Below are positions 1 through 10,179 of a DNA stretch of 64,000 nucleotides, piece by piece. Numbering within the stretch: position 1 is the first letter of the stretch; each line of letters opens with the position of its first letter. The notes under the pieces are model-generated. The model was given only the letters and a program-made list of their open reading frames with translations, was not told the origin of the DNA and did not search any database. Source of the stretch: Phycicoccus endophyticus (GTDB lineage: Bacteria; Actinomycetota; Actinomycetes; Actinomycetales; Dermatophilaceae). The stretch covers positions 554,616-618,615 of the forward strand of contig NZ_JAANCN010000001.1 in NCBI RefSeq assembly GCF_011326735.1, read 5' to 3'. The position numbers and the translations under genes were made by a program.

Positions 1-977
1 ATCGTGTCGGCGAACTCGTCGGTCCAGCTGCGCCCGGCGATCTCCAGCGGGAGCCCGGTCTCGGGGTTGATGACGCCGACGGCGTGGAACTGGTCACCCT
101 CGTCGTTGACCGCGTGCTCGTAGCCGCGCCCCTTCTGGGTGATGACGTGGACGAGCACCGGGCCCCCGAAGGCCCGGGCCTTGCGCAGGGCCGCCTCGAG
201 GGCCGGCTCGTCGTGCCCGTCGACCGGGCCGACGTACTTCAGGCCCAGGTCCTCGAACAACCCCTGGGGGGCGACGATGTCCTTGATCCCCTTCTTGACG
301 CCGTGCAGCGTCTCGTACATGGCACCGCCGACGTAGGGGGTGCGCGAGAGCGTGTGCTTGCCCCAGTCGAGGAAGCGCTCGTAGCCCTGGGTCGTGCGCA
401 GGGTCGCGAGGTGGTCGGCGAGACCGCCCCGGGTCGGGGCGTAGGAGCGCTCGTTGTCGTTGACGACGATGACGAGCGGGAGGTCCTCCTCGGCCGCGAT
501 GTTGTTCAGGGCCTCCCAGGCCATCCCGCCGGTCAGCGCGCCGTCGCCGATGACCGCGACCGTGTGCCGGTCGCGCTCGCCCCGGACCACCCGGCCCGCG
601 GCGATGCCGTGCGCCCACGACAGGGAGGTCGAGGCGTGCGAGTTCTCGACGACGTCGTGCTCGGACTCGGCCCGGCTCGGGTAGCCGGCGAGGCCCCCGG
701 CCCGGCGCAGCCCGGAGAAGTCGCGTCGCCCGGTGAGCAGCTTGTGGACGTAGGACTGGTGGCCGGTGTCGAAGACGACGGCGTCGTGCGGGCTGTCGAA
801 GACCCGGTGCAGGGCGATGGTCAGCTCGACGACGCCGAGGTTCGGGCCGAGGTGGCCCCCGGTGCGCGAGACCTGCTCGACGAGGAAGGCCCGGATCTCC
901 TCGGCGAGCGCGGGCAGCCGGTCCGCGGGGAGCGCCTTGAGGTCGCGGGGACCGCTGATCCGTTCCAGCAGGCTCAC
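1..977 (-). CDS. dxs: 1-deoxy-D-xylulose-5-phosphate synthase, N-terminal half (cut by window start)
   Basis: Thiamine-diphosphate enzyme that condenses pyruvate and glyceraldehyde-3-phosphate, the first step of the MEP isoprenoid pathway in the cytosol. The visible 325 codons hold the family N-terminus: GHLGPN near residues 41-46, [15 protein letters not shown] near 70-84, and the ThDP/Mg motif GDGALTGG at 144-151 with the paired NN at 158-159. DXS proteins are about 630 aa, so roughly half is present and the 3' end lies outside the window. The GTG start at 977 was chosen because AGGAGG sits seven bases upstream. A TAGACT candidate -10 lies at 1020-1025. The polyprenyl synthase at 46.6 kb would use its product. 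Confidence 0.95.
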   Translation of the reverse strand, partial: MSLLERISGPRDLKALPADRLPALAEEIRAFLVEQVSRTGGHLGPNLGVVELTIALHRVFDSPHDAVVFDTGHQSYVHKLLTGRRDFSGLRRAGGLAGYPSRAESEHDVVENSHASTSLSWAHGIAAGRVVRGERDRHTVAVIGDGALTGGMAWEALNNIAAEEDLPLVIVVNDNERSYAPTRGGLADHLATLRTTQGYERFLDWGKHTLSRTPYVGGAMYETLHGVKKGIKDIVAPQGLFEDLGLKYVGPVDGHDEPALEAALRKARAFGGPVLVHVITQKGRGYEHAVNDEGDQFHAVGVINPETGLPLEIAGRSWTDEFADT

Positions 978-1130
978 CGGGCCTACCTCCTCGTCGCTCG
1001 GGTCCGGGCCAACCCCGCAAGTCTAGGCGCTCGGGCCCGCCCGGCCCGCACCGCACGGGCCGTGGCCGGTGGCCTCCACGAGACCTCCGGACGGTCTCCA
1101 GGCGGGGCGCGACCCGGTCCTCGGGCCCGC

Positions 1131-1586
1131 TCACAGCCGCGGGACGAACTCCAGGCCCCGTAGCGCGTCCAGGAGGAGCCCGGCCGAGCGGCGCGCGGCG
1201 AGCAGCCGGACGCCCTCGCACTCGAGGTCGGCGAGCACCTGGGCGACCCCCTCGGGACCGATGTCCTCGCCGAGCGCGACCCGCACCTCCCGGTAGGAGC
1301 CGCGCATCGCCTCGAGCTGGGCGTCGAGGTGGCGTACCGCGAACCAGCCGAGCGCGACCGGGTGGCGGCGCCAGGACGGGTAGAGCCGGTAGTCCGGCGG
1401 GCAGTGGTCGAACAGCCAGCCGACGGCCCGCTGCTCCCACCCCCGCTCCCCCGGCGGTGGGACACCCGGCGGCCAGCCGGGGGGACCGCCGGCCCCCGTC
1501 GCCCCGGCGGTGGAGCGGCGCCGGGCCGGCGCGGCCGGGGTCGGGGCGCGCAGCGGGGGCCCGCCACCAACCACCTCCTCGAACAT
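1131..1586 (-). CDS. conserved hypothetical protein under a LexA box
   Basis: A 151-aa protein of unknown function. The N-terminal 55 residues are a Pro/Ala/Gly-rich linker. The C-terminal ~95 residues look folded and helical: they begin WLFDHCPPDYRLYPSWRRHP and end in LEFVPRL. I recognise no catalytic motif, signal peptide or membrane segment. I believe similar C-terminal regions occur in unnamed actinobacterial proteins, but I cannot name a family. The ATG at 1586 was chosen because TACCAT lies seven bases upstream, the local leaderless pattern, and no Shine-Dalgarno is present. An in-frame ATG at 1616 has no promoter or ribosome-site support. The start codon lies inside a LexA operator, so I infer SOS induction. 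It is divergent from the sulfite reductase operon. Confidence 0.7.
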   Translation of the reverse strand: MFEEVVGGGPPLRAPTPAAPARRRSTAGATGAGGPPGWPPGVPPPGERGWEQRAVGWLFDHCPPDYRLYPSWRRHPVALGWFAVRHLDAQLEAMRGSYREVRVALGEDIGPEGVAQVLADLECEGVRLLAARRSAGLLLDALRGLEFVPRL

Positions 1587-1594
1587 GTGTTCGA
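1579..1594. promoter_or_regulatory. LexA (SOS) box
   Basis: TCGAACATGTGTTCGA: TCGAAC, four bases, GTTCGA, a complete match to the Gram-positive/actinobacterial LexA consensus CGAAC-N4-GTTCG with both outer T/A pairs as well. It overlaps the end of the -10 element (TACCAT on the minus strand, 1594-1599) and the start codon of the 151-aa protein, so bound LexA would block RNA polymerase directly. It is the same type as the box at 44717-44732. Confidence 0.88.
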
Positions 1595-1636
1595 TGGTAA
1601 CCCCGCTCGACCACATGGTGGACCCGGGATGCAGGA

Positions 1637-1651
1637 ATAACCTTGCGTTAT
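1637..1651. promoter_or_regulatory. short inverted repeat upstream of sulfite reductase operon
   Basis: ATAAC-CTTGC-GTTAT, two five-base arms around a five-base spacer, in an unusually AT-rich patch of the 113-bp gap between the SOS gene and the sulfite reductase gene. It lies about 50 bases before the sir start and may be an operator for a sulfur or redox regulator. I cannot assign a family, and a -35/-10 pair for sir is not clear. Confidence 0.3.
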
Positions 1652-1699
1652 AGATTGCATGACGCCCAGTGATCCCCTACCCGTCCCGAGGACCCTGCG

Positions 1700-3406
1700 A
1701 TGACGACGACGGACCCGGCCTCCCGCGCCCTGCGGCCACCGCGCCCCGGGCGCAGCAACGGCCAGTGGGCGCTCGACGGCCGCACGCCGCTGAACGCCAA
1801 CGAGGAGGCCAAGCAGGCCGGGGGCGGGCTCGAGGTGCGTGAGCGCATCGAGACCGTCTACTCCCGCGAGGGCTTCGCCTCCATCCCCGCCGACGACCTC
1901 GACGGCCGGTTCCGGTGGTGGGGCCTGTACACCCAGCGCCGCCCGGGGATCGACGGCGGCCGCACCGCGACCCTCGAGCCACACGAGCTCGCCGACGAGT
2001 ACTTCATGCTGCGGGTGCGCCTCGACGGCGGTGCGCTCACCCTCGCCCAGCTGCGCACCCTGGCCGAGATCTCCACCGAGTACGCCCGGGGCACCGCCGA
2101 CATCAGCGACCGGCAGAACATCCAGTACCACTGGGTGCGGGTCGAGGACGTCCCGGAGATCTGGCGGCGGCTCGAGGCGGTGGGGCTGCAGACGACCGAC
2201 GCCTGCGGCGACACCCCGCGCGTCGTCCTCGGCAGCCCGCTCGCCGGGATCGCCGCGGACGAGATCCTCGACCCGACCCCGGTCATCGACGAGATCGTCT
2301 CCCGGTTCGTCGGCGACCCCGAGCTGCAGAACCTCCCCCGCAAGTTCAAGACCGCCGTCACCGGCCACCCGAGCCTCGACGTCGTCCACGAGACCAACGA
2401 CATCTCCCTCGTCGGGGTCCTCCACCCCGAGCTCGGGCCGGGCTACGACCTGTGGGTGGGCGGCGGGCTCTCGACGGCTCCGCGGCTGGCCGAGCGGCTG
2501 GGCGCCTTCGTCCCGCCGGAGCGGGCGGCCGAGGTCTGGTACGCCGTCGTGCGGATCTTCCGGGACTACGGCTACCGCCGGCTGCGGACCAAGGCCCGCC
2601 TGAAGTTCCTCCTCGCCGAGTGGGGCGCCGCGAAGTTCCGCCGGGTCCTCGAGGAGAACTACCTCGGCACGCCCCTGCCGGACGGGCCCGCGCCCGCGGC
2701 CCCGACGACCCCGGGCGACCACGTCGGCGTCCACCGGCAGAAGGACGAGCGCTACTACGTCGGCGCGGCACCGACCGTCGGCCGGGTCAGCGGGGAGGTC
2801 CTCGCCGGGCTCGCCGAGCTCATGGCCGCCGCCGGCACCGACCGGCTGCGGCTGACGCCGCACCAGAAGCTCGTCGTCCTCGACGTGCCGGCCGAGCGGC
2901 TCGACGCGCTCGTCGAGGGGCTCACCGCCCTCGGGCTCTCGGTGCGCCCGAGCCCGTTCCGGCGCGCCACGATGGCGTGCACCGGCATCGAGTACTGCAA
3001 GCTGGCCATCGTCGAGACCAAGGCGACCGCGGCCGGGGCCGTCGCCGCGCTCGAGCAGCGGCTCGCGGACGTCACCGAGCAGCTGGCCACGCCGATCACG
3101 CTGCACGTCAACGGCTGCCCGAACTCCTGCGCCCGCATCCAGGTCGCCGACATCGGCCTCAAGGGCCAGATCGTCACCGTCGACGGCGAGCAGCGTCCGG
3201 GCTTCCAGGTCCACCTCGGGGGTGGGCTGGCCTCCACCGAGCGGGACGAGGCGGGCCTGGGCCGCACCGTGCGTGGCCTGAAGACCACCGCCGAGGAGCT
3301 CCCCGACCTCGTCGAGCGGCTCGTGCGCCGGTTCGTCGACGCGCGGGCCGACGGCGAGAGCTTCTCCTCGTGGGTCCACCGCGCCGACGAGGAGGACCTG
3401 CGGTGA
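1700..3406 (+). CDS. sir: ferredoxin-dependent sulfite reductase (NirA/SirA type)
   Basis: Reduces sulfite to sulfide with six electrons from ferredoxin, the last reductive step of sulfate assimilation (cytosol). The 568-aa length fits the family. The siroheme/[4Fe-4S] ligands are CTGIEYC (Cys-X5-Cys near residues 427-433) and CPNSC (Cys-X3-Cys near 472-476). GLYTQR near residue 76 and ACGD near 168 appear to carry the Tyr-Cys pair reported next to siroheme in M. tuberculosis NirA. A nitrite reductase reading is possible from family membership alone, but overlap with cysH and a siroheme synthase argues for sulfite. ATG at 1700 follows GAGG with suitable spacing, and the stop overlaps the next start (GTGA). 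Confidence 0.93.
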   Translation: MTTTDPASRALRPPRPGRSNGQWALDGRTPLNANEEAKQAGGGLEVRERIETVYSREGFASIPADDLDGRFRWWGLYTQRRPGIDGGRTATLEPHELADEYFMLRVRLDGGALTLAQLRTLAEISTEYARGTADISDRQNIQYHWVRVEDVPEIWRRLEAVGLQTTDACGDTPRVVLGSPLAGIAADEILDPTPVIDEIVSRFVGDPELQNLPRKFKTAVTGHPSLDVVHETNDISLVGVLHPELGPGYDLWVGGGLSTAPRLAERLGAFVPPERAAEVWYAVVRIFRDYGYRRLRTKARLKFLLAEWGAAKFRRVLEENYLGTPLPDGPAPAAPTTPGDHVGVHRQKDERYYVGAAPTVGRVSGEVLAGLAELMAAAGTDRLRLTPHQKLVVLDVPAERLDALVEGLTALGLSVRPSPFRRATMACTGIEYCKLAIVETKATAAGAVAALEQRLADVTEQLATPITLHVNGCPNSCARIQVADIGLKGQIVTVDGEQRPGFQVHLGGGLASTERDEAGLGRTVRGLKTTAEELPDLVERLVRRFVDARADGESFSSWVHRADEEDLR

Positions 3407-4119
3407 CCGCCGTCGCCCGGCGCACCCGCCGCTCCACCGGGCGGCTGCGGGCCCTCGCCGCCGACGGCGCCGACCGGCTCGGGCAGGCCGGCGCCGAGGA
3501 GGTCCTCGCCTGGGCGGCCGCCACCTTCCCCGGCACCCTGACCGTCGCGAGCAGCATGGAGACCTCCGTGCTGCCGCACCTGGTCTCACAGCAGGTGCCC
3601 GGGGTCGACGTGCTCTTCCTCGACACCGGCTACCACTTCGCCGAGACCCTCGGGGCCCGCGACGAGGTCGCCCACACCCTCGACGTCACCGTCGTCGACG
3701 TCCGACCGGAACGCACCGTCGCGCAGCAGGACGTCGAGCACGGTCCGCGCCTCCACGAGCGCGACCCCGCCGCCTGCTGCCGCATGCGCAAGGTCGAGCC
3801 GCTGCGTGCGGCCCTGGCCGGCTACGAGTGCTGGGTCACCGGCGTGCGCCGTGAGGAGTCGGCGAGCCGGGCCGACACGCCCCTCGTCGCCTTCGACGAG
3901 ACCAACGGCCTGGTCAAGGTCAACCCGCTCGCCGCGTGGAGCGCCGACGACGTGCTCGGCTACGGCCTGCGCCACCGGCTGCCGGTCAACCTCATGCTCT
4001 CGTCCGAGTACCCGTCGATCGGGTGCGCGCCGTGCACCGCCCGGGTCGAGCCGGGGGCCCACCCCCGCTCCGGACGGTGGTCGGGGATGAGCAAGACCGA
4101 GTGCGGGATCCACGGATGA
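3403..4119 (+). CDS. cysH: adenylylsulfate (APS) reductase, CysH family
   Basis: Reduces adenylylsulfate to sulfite and AMP using thioredoxin. The 238-aa protein has the PAPS-reductase fold with SSMETSVLPHL and LFLDTGYHF near the nucleotide site. The [4Fe-4S] cysteines typical of APS-using (not PAPS-using) enzymes are present as a CC pair (ACCRMRK, near residue 125) and CAPC near 208. The C-terminal KTECGIH carries the catalytic cysteine. GTG at 3403 overlaps the sulfite reductase stop by four bases and has AGGAGG seven bases upstream. Its own stop overlaps the next ATG, so translation is probably coupled. No ATP sulfurylase gene is in the window. Confidence 0.94.
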   Translation: MTAVARRTRRSTGRLRALAADGADRLGQAGAEEVLAWAAATFPGTLTVASSMETSVLPHLVSQQVPGVDVLFLDTGYHFAETLGARDEVAHTLDVTVVDVRPERTVAQQDVEHGPRLHERDPAACCRMRKVEPLRAALAGYECWVTGVRREESASRADTPLVAFDETNGLVKVNPLAAWSADDVLGYGLRHRLPVNLMLSSEYPSIGCAPCTARVEPGAHPRSGRWSGMSKTECGIHG

Positions 4120-5318
4120 GCCTGCCGGTGGCCCTCGACCTGCGCGGTCGCCGCGTCGTCGCCGTCGGTGGGGGCCCGGTGTCGGCACGCCGGGTCGCCG
4201 CCTTCCACGCCGAGGGGGCCCGGGTCCACGTCGTCGCCCCGTGGCTGTGCGAGGACCTCGCCGGGCTCGCCGGTACCGGGGAGGTCACCTGGGCCGAGCG
4301 CGACTACGCCGGCCCCGAGGACCTCGAGGGCGCCTGGCTGGTGCACACCGCGACCGGCGACCGGCTCGTGGACGCGACCGTGCGGGCCGACGCCCAGGCG
4401 GCCCGGCTGTGGTGCGTGGACGCCACCGACGCCGAGGCGAGCGCCCTGGCCGTCCTGGCCCGCCACCGGGTCACGACCCCGGACGGGACGCTCACCGTGG
4501 CCGTCCACGCCGACGGCGACCCCGGGCTGGCCCGCGACGCCGCCCGCTCACTCGCCCGGGACCTCGCGACGGGCGGCACCGACCTGCGCCGTCGGCGCCC
4601 TCGCCGCGGACCCGGGTGGGTCGCGCTCGTCGGCGGTGGCCCGGGCGACGCCGGGCTGCTCACCGCCCGCGGGCACGAGCTGCTCGCCGCGGCCGACGTC
4701 GTCGTCGTCGACCGGCTCGCCCCCCGCGACCTGCTCGAGGCGCTCCCCGCGAGCGTGCGGGTCGTCGACGTCGGCAAGCTGCCCGGTCGGCATGCCGTCC
4801 CCCAGGACCGGATCACCGACGTGCTCCTCGAGGAGGCCCTGGCCGGCCACGGCGTGGTGCGGCTCAAGGGCGGCGACCCGTACGTCTTCGGGCGGGGCGG
4901 CGAGGAGCGGCTCGCGTGCGAGGCCCGCGGCATCGCCGTCGAGGTGGTCCCGGGCGTCACGAGTGCGGTGGCCGTGCCCGCGGCGGCCGGTATCCCGGTG
5001 ACCCACCGGGGGGTCAGCCGCGGGTTCACCGTCGTCACCGGCCACGACGAGCTGCCGGCGCTGCCCACCGGCTCCGAGCACACCCTCGTCCTCCTCATGG
5101 GGGTGGCGACGCTGGGCGCGTCGACCCGGGCGCTGCTCGCGGCCGGGCGCGCGGCGGACTGCCCGGTGGCCGTCGTCGAGCGCGGCTGGCAGCCCACGCA
5201 GCGCACGACGGTGGGCACCCTCGGGGACATCGCCGAGCGGGCCCGGGCCGCAGGCGTCGAGAACCCCGCGGTCGTCGTCGTCGGCGACGTCGTCCGGCTG
5301 GCCCACCCGGCCGGCTAG
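4116..5318 (+). CDS. cobA: siroheme synthase: precorrin-2 dehydrogenase / uroporphyrinogen-III C-methyltransferase
   Basis: Makes the siroheme precursor for the sulfite reductase three genes upstream. The 400-aa protein fuses an N-terminal NAD-binding precorrin-2 dehydrogenase domain (VVAVGGGPVSARRVAAF, residues ~13-150) to a tetrapyrrole methyltransferase domain (from about residue 165). The latter carries VALVGGGPGDAGLLT, VRLKGGDPYVFGRGGEE and VVPGVTSAVAVPA. It is shorter than enterobacterial CysG (about 457 aa), mainly in the first part, so a ferrochelatase function of that part is uncertain. ATG at 4116 overlaps the cysH stop (ATGA). Last gene of the operon; a hairpin spans its stop. Confidence 0.92.
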   Translation: MSLPVALDLRGRRVVAVGGGPVSARRVAAFHAEGARVHVVAPWLCEDLAGLAGTGEVTWAERDYAGPEDLEGAWLVHTATGDRLVDATVRADAQAARLWCVDATDAEASALAVLARHRVTTPDGTLTVAVHADGDPGLARDAARSLARDLATGGTDLRRRRPRRGPGWVALVGGGPGDAGLLTARGHELLAAADVVVVDRLAPRDLLEALPASVRVVDVGKLPGRHAVPQDRITDVLLEEALAGHGVVRLKGGDPYVFGRGGEERLACEARGIAVEVVPGVTSAVAVPAAAGIPVTHRGVSRGFTVVTGHDELPALPTGSEHTLVLLMGVATLGASTRALLAAGRAADCPVAVVERGWQPTQRTTVGTLGDIAERARAAGVENPAVVVVGDVVRLAHPAG

Positions 5319-5339
5319 GAGGACCCGGGCGGGTGGGCC
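5300..5339. terminator. inverted repeat between convergent genes (candidate bidirectional terminator)
   Basis: Arms GGCCCACCCG (5300-5309) and CGGGTGGGCC (5330-5339), ten perfect pairs around a 20-base loop. It spans the stop of the siroheme synthase gene and the 34-bp convergent gap to aconitase. No T-run follows, which is common for GC-rich actinobacterial terminators. Confidence 0.5.
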
Positions 5340-5352
5340 GGCCGGCGCTCGG

Positions 5353-8124
<2,772 letters not shown>

Positions 8125-8169
8125 CGGGGCTCCCTTCAGGGTCGTTGCGTCGTCGCACGGTCCCGCATT

Positions 8170-8187
8170 TATCTTGACGTCAAGATA
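8170..8187. promoter_or_regulatory. perfect 18-bp palindromic operator upstream of aconitase
   Basis: TATCTTGACGTCAAGATA is a perfect 18-base palindrome in an AT-rich patch 46-63 bases upstream of the aconitase start. The symmetry and TTGA/TCAA core suit a MarR-family dimer. I recall that TamR (MarR family) of Streptomyces coelicolor controls aconitase and related TCA genes, and propose this class of regulator. The exact regulator is an inference. Confidence 0.7.
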
Positions 8188-8361
8188 TCTAACCACACGG
8201 GGTCGACCTCCGTCGAGCCTATGCCGCCGCACGAGCGAGCGCGACAGTGCCTCTCGGCTGGCGGCGCGGGGGGCACGGGAGGACACTCGGAGGATCCGCG
8301 GGGGGTCTGCGGACGGGGGCCCGGTCACCCACGCCGACCGGGAGAACACTGGAGCAGTGCC

Positions 8362-8811
8362 ATGTCCACCACCATCCGACGTCTCACCGGTGCCGGGGGC
8401 ACCGCCGTCCTTCTCGCCGCCGGAGCGCTGGCCGGCGCGCCGACGGCCTCCGCAGGCACCCCGTGCCCGAGCAACCGGCTGTGCTTCTACTTCAACTCCG
8501 ACTTCGCCGGGGCCCGGGCGGACTACCGGCGCAGCGACGCGACGATGACCAACGAGCTGTTCAGCGACGGGGGCGGAAGCGGGTACAACGTCGTCGTCAA
8601 CAACAACGCGGCGTCCGTGCGCAACCGGACCGGCGAGGTCGTCTACCTGTTCAACCGCGCCCACTGCACCCTGGCCGCGGGCGAGAGCGCCCCGGGCCTG
8701 GCTCCGGGTGCCAACGTCAACCTCGCCTCGGTCGGGCTGAAGAACAAGGTCTCCTCCTTCCTCATCGTCAACAAGGGACGGTGCATCGACCGGGACCAGA
8801 CCGGAGCCTGA
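8362..8811 (+). CDS. secreted peptidase inhibitor I36 / beta-gamma crystallin-like protein
   Basis: A 149-aa exported protein. Residues 1-31 form a Sec signal peptide (RR in the n-region, a long Ala/Leu core, ASA cleavage site). The mature part starts [20 protein letters not shown], the Cys-rich opening of actinobacterial inhibitor-I36 proteins, with [17 protein letters not shown] in the middle. Cysteines near residues 35, 41, about 97 and the C-terminus could form disulfides. The fold resembles beta/gamma crystallins and the SMPI inhibitor. Protease inhibition is known for a few members only, so the role here is unproven. ATG at 8362; a GGAG lies at 8351-8354. A strong hairpin follows. Confidence 0.78.
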   Translation: MSTTIRRLTGAGGTAVLLAAGALAGAPTASAGTPCPSNRLCFYFNSDFAGARADYRRSDATMTNELFSDGGGSGYNVVVNNNAASVRNRTGEVVYLFNRAHCTLAAGESAPGLAPGANVNLASVGLKNKVSSFLIVNKGRCIDRDQTGA

Positions 8812-8820
8812 GAGCCCGCG

Positions 8821-8853
8821 CCGGTGCGGTGGCGCCCGGCGCCACCGCACCGG
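8821..8853. terminator. strong hairpin terminator between convergent genes
   Basis: Fourteen perfect pairs, CCGGTGCGGTGGCG and CGCCACCGCACCGG, around a five-base loop. It starts nine bases after the I36-protein stop and 21 bases before the end of the convergent methyltransferase. It probably terminates both transcripts. Confidence 0.75.
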
Positions 8854-8874
8854 CCGGAGCTGGGCGACGCGACC

Positions 8875-10179
8875 TCACGCCGGTCTGCGTACGAAGTGGG
8901 CCACGCACTCGACGTGGTGGGTCATCGGGAAGGCGTCGAAGGCACGCAGCCGGGAGAGCCGGTAGCCGTGCTCCTCGAGCGCCGCCGTGTCCCGGGCGAG
9001 CGCCGCCGGGTCGCACGCGACGTAGGCGAGCGCCCGTGGCCGCAGCCTCGCCACGGCCGCGACGACCGCCGTCCCGGCACCCGTCCGCGGCGGGTCGAGC
9101 ACGACGAGGTCGGCCCGTGGCGGCAGCAGCGGCGACCTCGACGCACGCGTCGCCCGTCCGCGGCCGCGCCGGCGCTGGGGGCGCGGCACGCCGAAGGCGT
9201 CGTCGACGCGGGCGGCGAGGACGACGACGTTGCCCGCGCCGGCGAGCGCGGCCTCGGCCCGCGCCGCCGCGTCGCGGTCGGCCTCAACGGCCACGACCTG
9301 GCCGCTCGGGCCCACCGCCTCCGACAGCGCTGCGGCGAAGAGGCCGACGCCGCTGTACAGGTCCAGGGCCCGCTCCCCCGGCCGGACGGCCAGCTCCTCC
9401 ATCGCCGCGGCGAGGAAGGTCGACGCGGCACCGGGATGGACCTGCCAGAAGCCACGGGCCGAGACGGTGAAGTCCCGCTCGAGCCGGCCCTCGCCCTCCA
9501 CCGCCGTCCAGGCCGCCCGTACCCGCTCGACGACGTCGGGCGGGTCCTGGCCCGGCACGGCGACCGCCACCGGGTCGCCGACCGAGGGCGCGACCGCGTC
9601 GACGACCTCCGCCCCGGGCCAGGGGCGCCCGGGGACGTCGAGCGCGCTGACCCCGTCGGCGGCGATCCGGCAGACGTCGACCGGCACGACCTCGTGCGAG
9701 CGGTGCCGGCGCAGCCCCGCCCGGCCGCCGGGGTCGACGGCGAACTCGACGCGGGTGCGCCAGCCGAGCCCCGCCCGGTCCCCGGGCACCGCCTCGACCT
9801 CGACGTCGACGTCGACGTCGAGCCCGGCGAGCCGGGCCAGCTGCTCGCGCACGACCCCGGCCTTGAGACGGCGCTGGGCGGGGAGCGAGACGTGCTGGAG
9901 GTCGCAGCCGCCGCACCGGCCCGGGCCGCTCCACGGGCACGGCGGCTCCACCCGGTCCGGCGAGGCCTGGAGGACCCCGACGGCGTCGGCCCGCACGAAC
10001 CGGCCCCCGGCGCCCACCTCGGTGACCCGGGCGCGCACCCGCTCCCCGGGCACCGTGTGCCGGACGAAGAGCACCTGTCCCGCGTGACGCGCCACGCAGT
10101 GACCACCGTGGGCGAACGCGGTCGCCTCGACCTCGACCTCGTCGTCGACGGCGAGCCCCGGCGGCCGCTCCCCCGTCAC
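8875..10179 (-). CDS. class I SAM-dependent RNA (uracil-5) methyltransferase, TrmA/RlmC/RlmD family
   Basis: Methylates uracil-C5 in rRNA or tRNA; the exact target is not clear from sequence. The 434-aa protein has an N-terminal TRAM-like RNA-binding domain (about residues 8-65) and an iron-sulfur cysteine set CPWSGPGRCGGCDLQH near 80-95. The SAM domain has the motif LDLYSGVGLFAAAL, and the catalytic Cys is in YVACDPAALARDTAAL near residue 385. The C-terminus is FPMTHHVECVA, the usual family ending. GTG at 10179 overlaps the upstream permease stop by four bases. Orthologous position to Rv2689c, beside the permease and TrkA pair. Confidence 0.9.
   Translation of the reverse strand: MTGERPPGLAVDDEVEVEATAFAHGGHCVARHAGQVLFVRHTVPGERVRARVTEVGAGGRFVRADAVGVLQASPDRVEPPCPWSGPGRCGGCDLQHVSLPAQRRLKAGVVREQLARLAGLDVDVDVEVEAVPGDRAGLGWRTRVEFAVDPGGRAGLRRHRSHEVVPVDVCRIAADGVSALDVPGRPWPGAEVVDAVAPSVGDPVAVAVPGQDPPDVVERVRAAWTAVEGEGRLERDFTVSARGFWQVHPGAASTFLAAAMEELAVRPGERALDLYSGVGLFAAALSEAVGPSGQVVAVEADRDAAARAEAALAGAGNVVVLAARVDDAFGVPRPQRRRGRGRATRASRSPLLPPRADLVVLDPPRTGAGTAVVAAVARLRPRALAYVACDPAALARDTAALEEHGYRLSRLRAFDAFPMTHHVECVAHFVRRPA

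Noticed and set aside
1700..3406. Nitrite reductase as the function of the first operon gene
   Set aside because: The domain family alone allows it, but coupling to APS reductase and siroheme synthase points to sulfite; no nitrate reductase gene is near.
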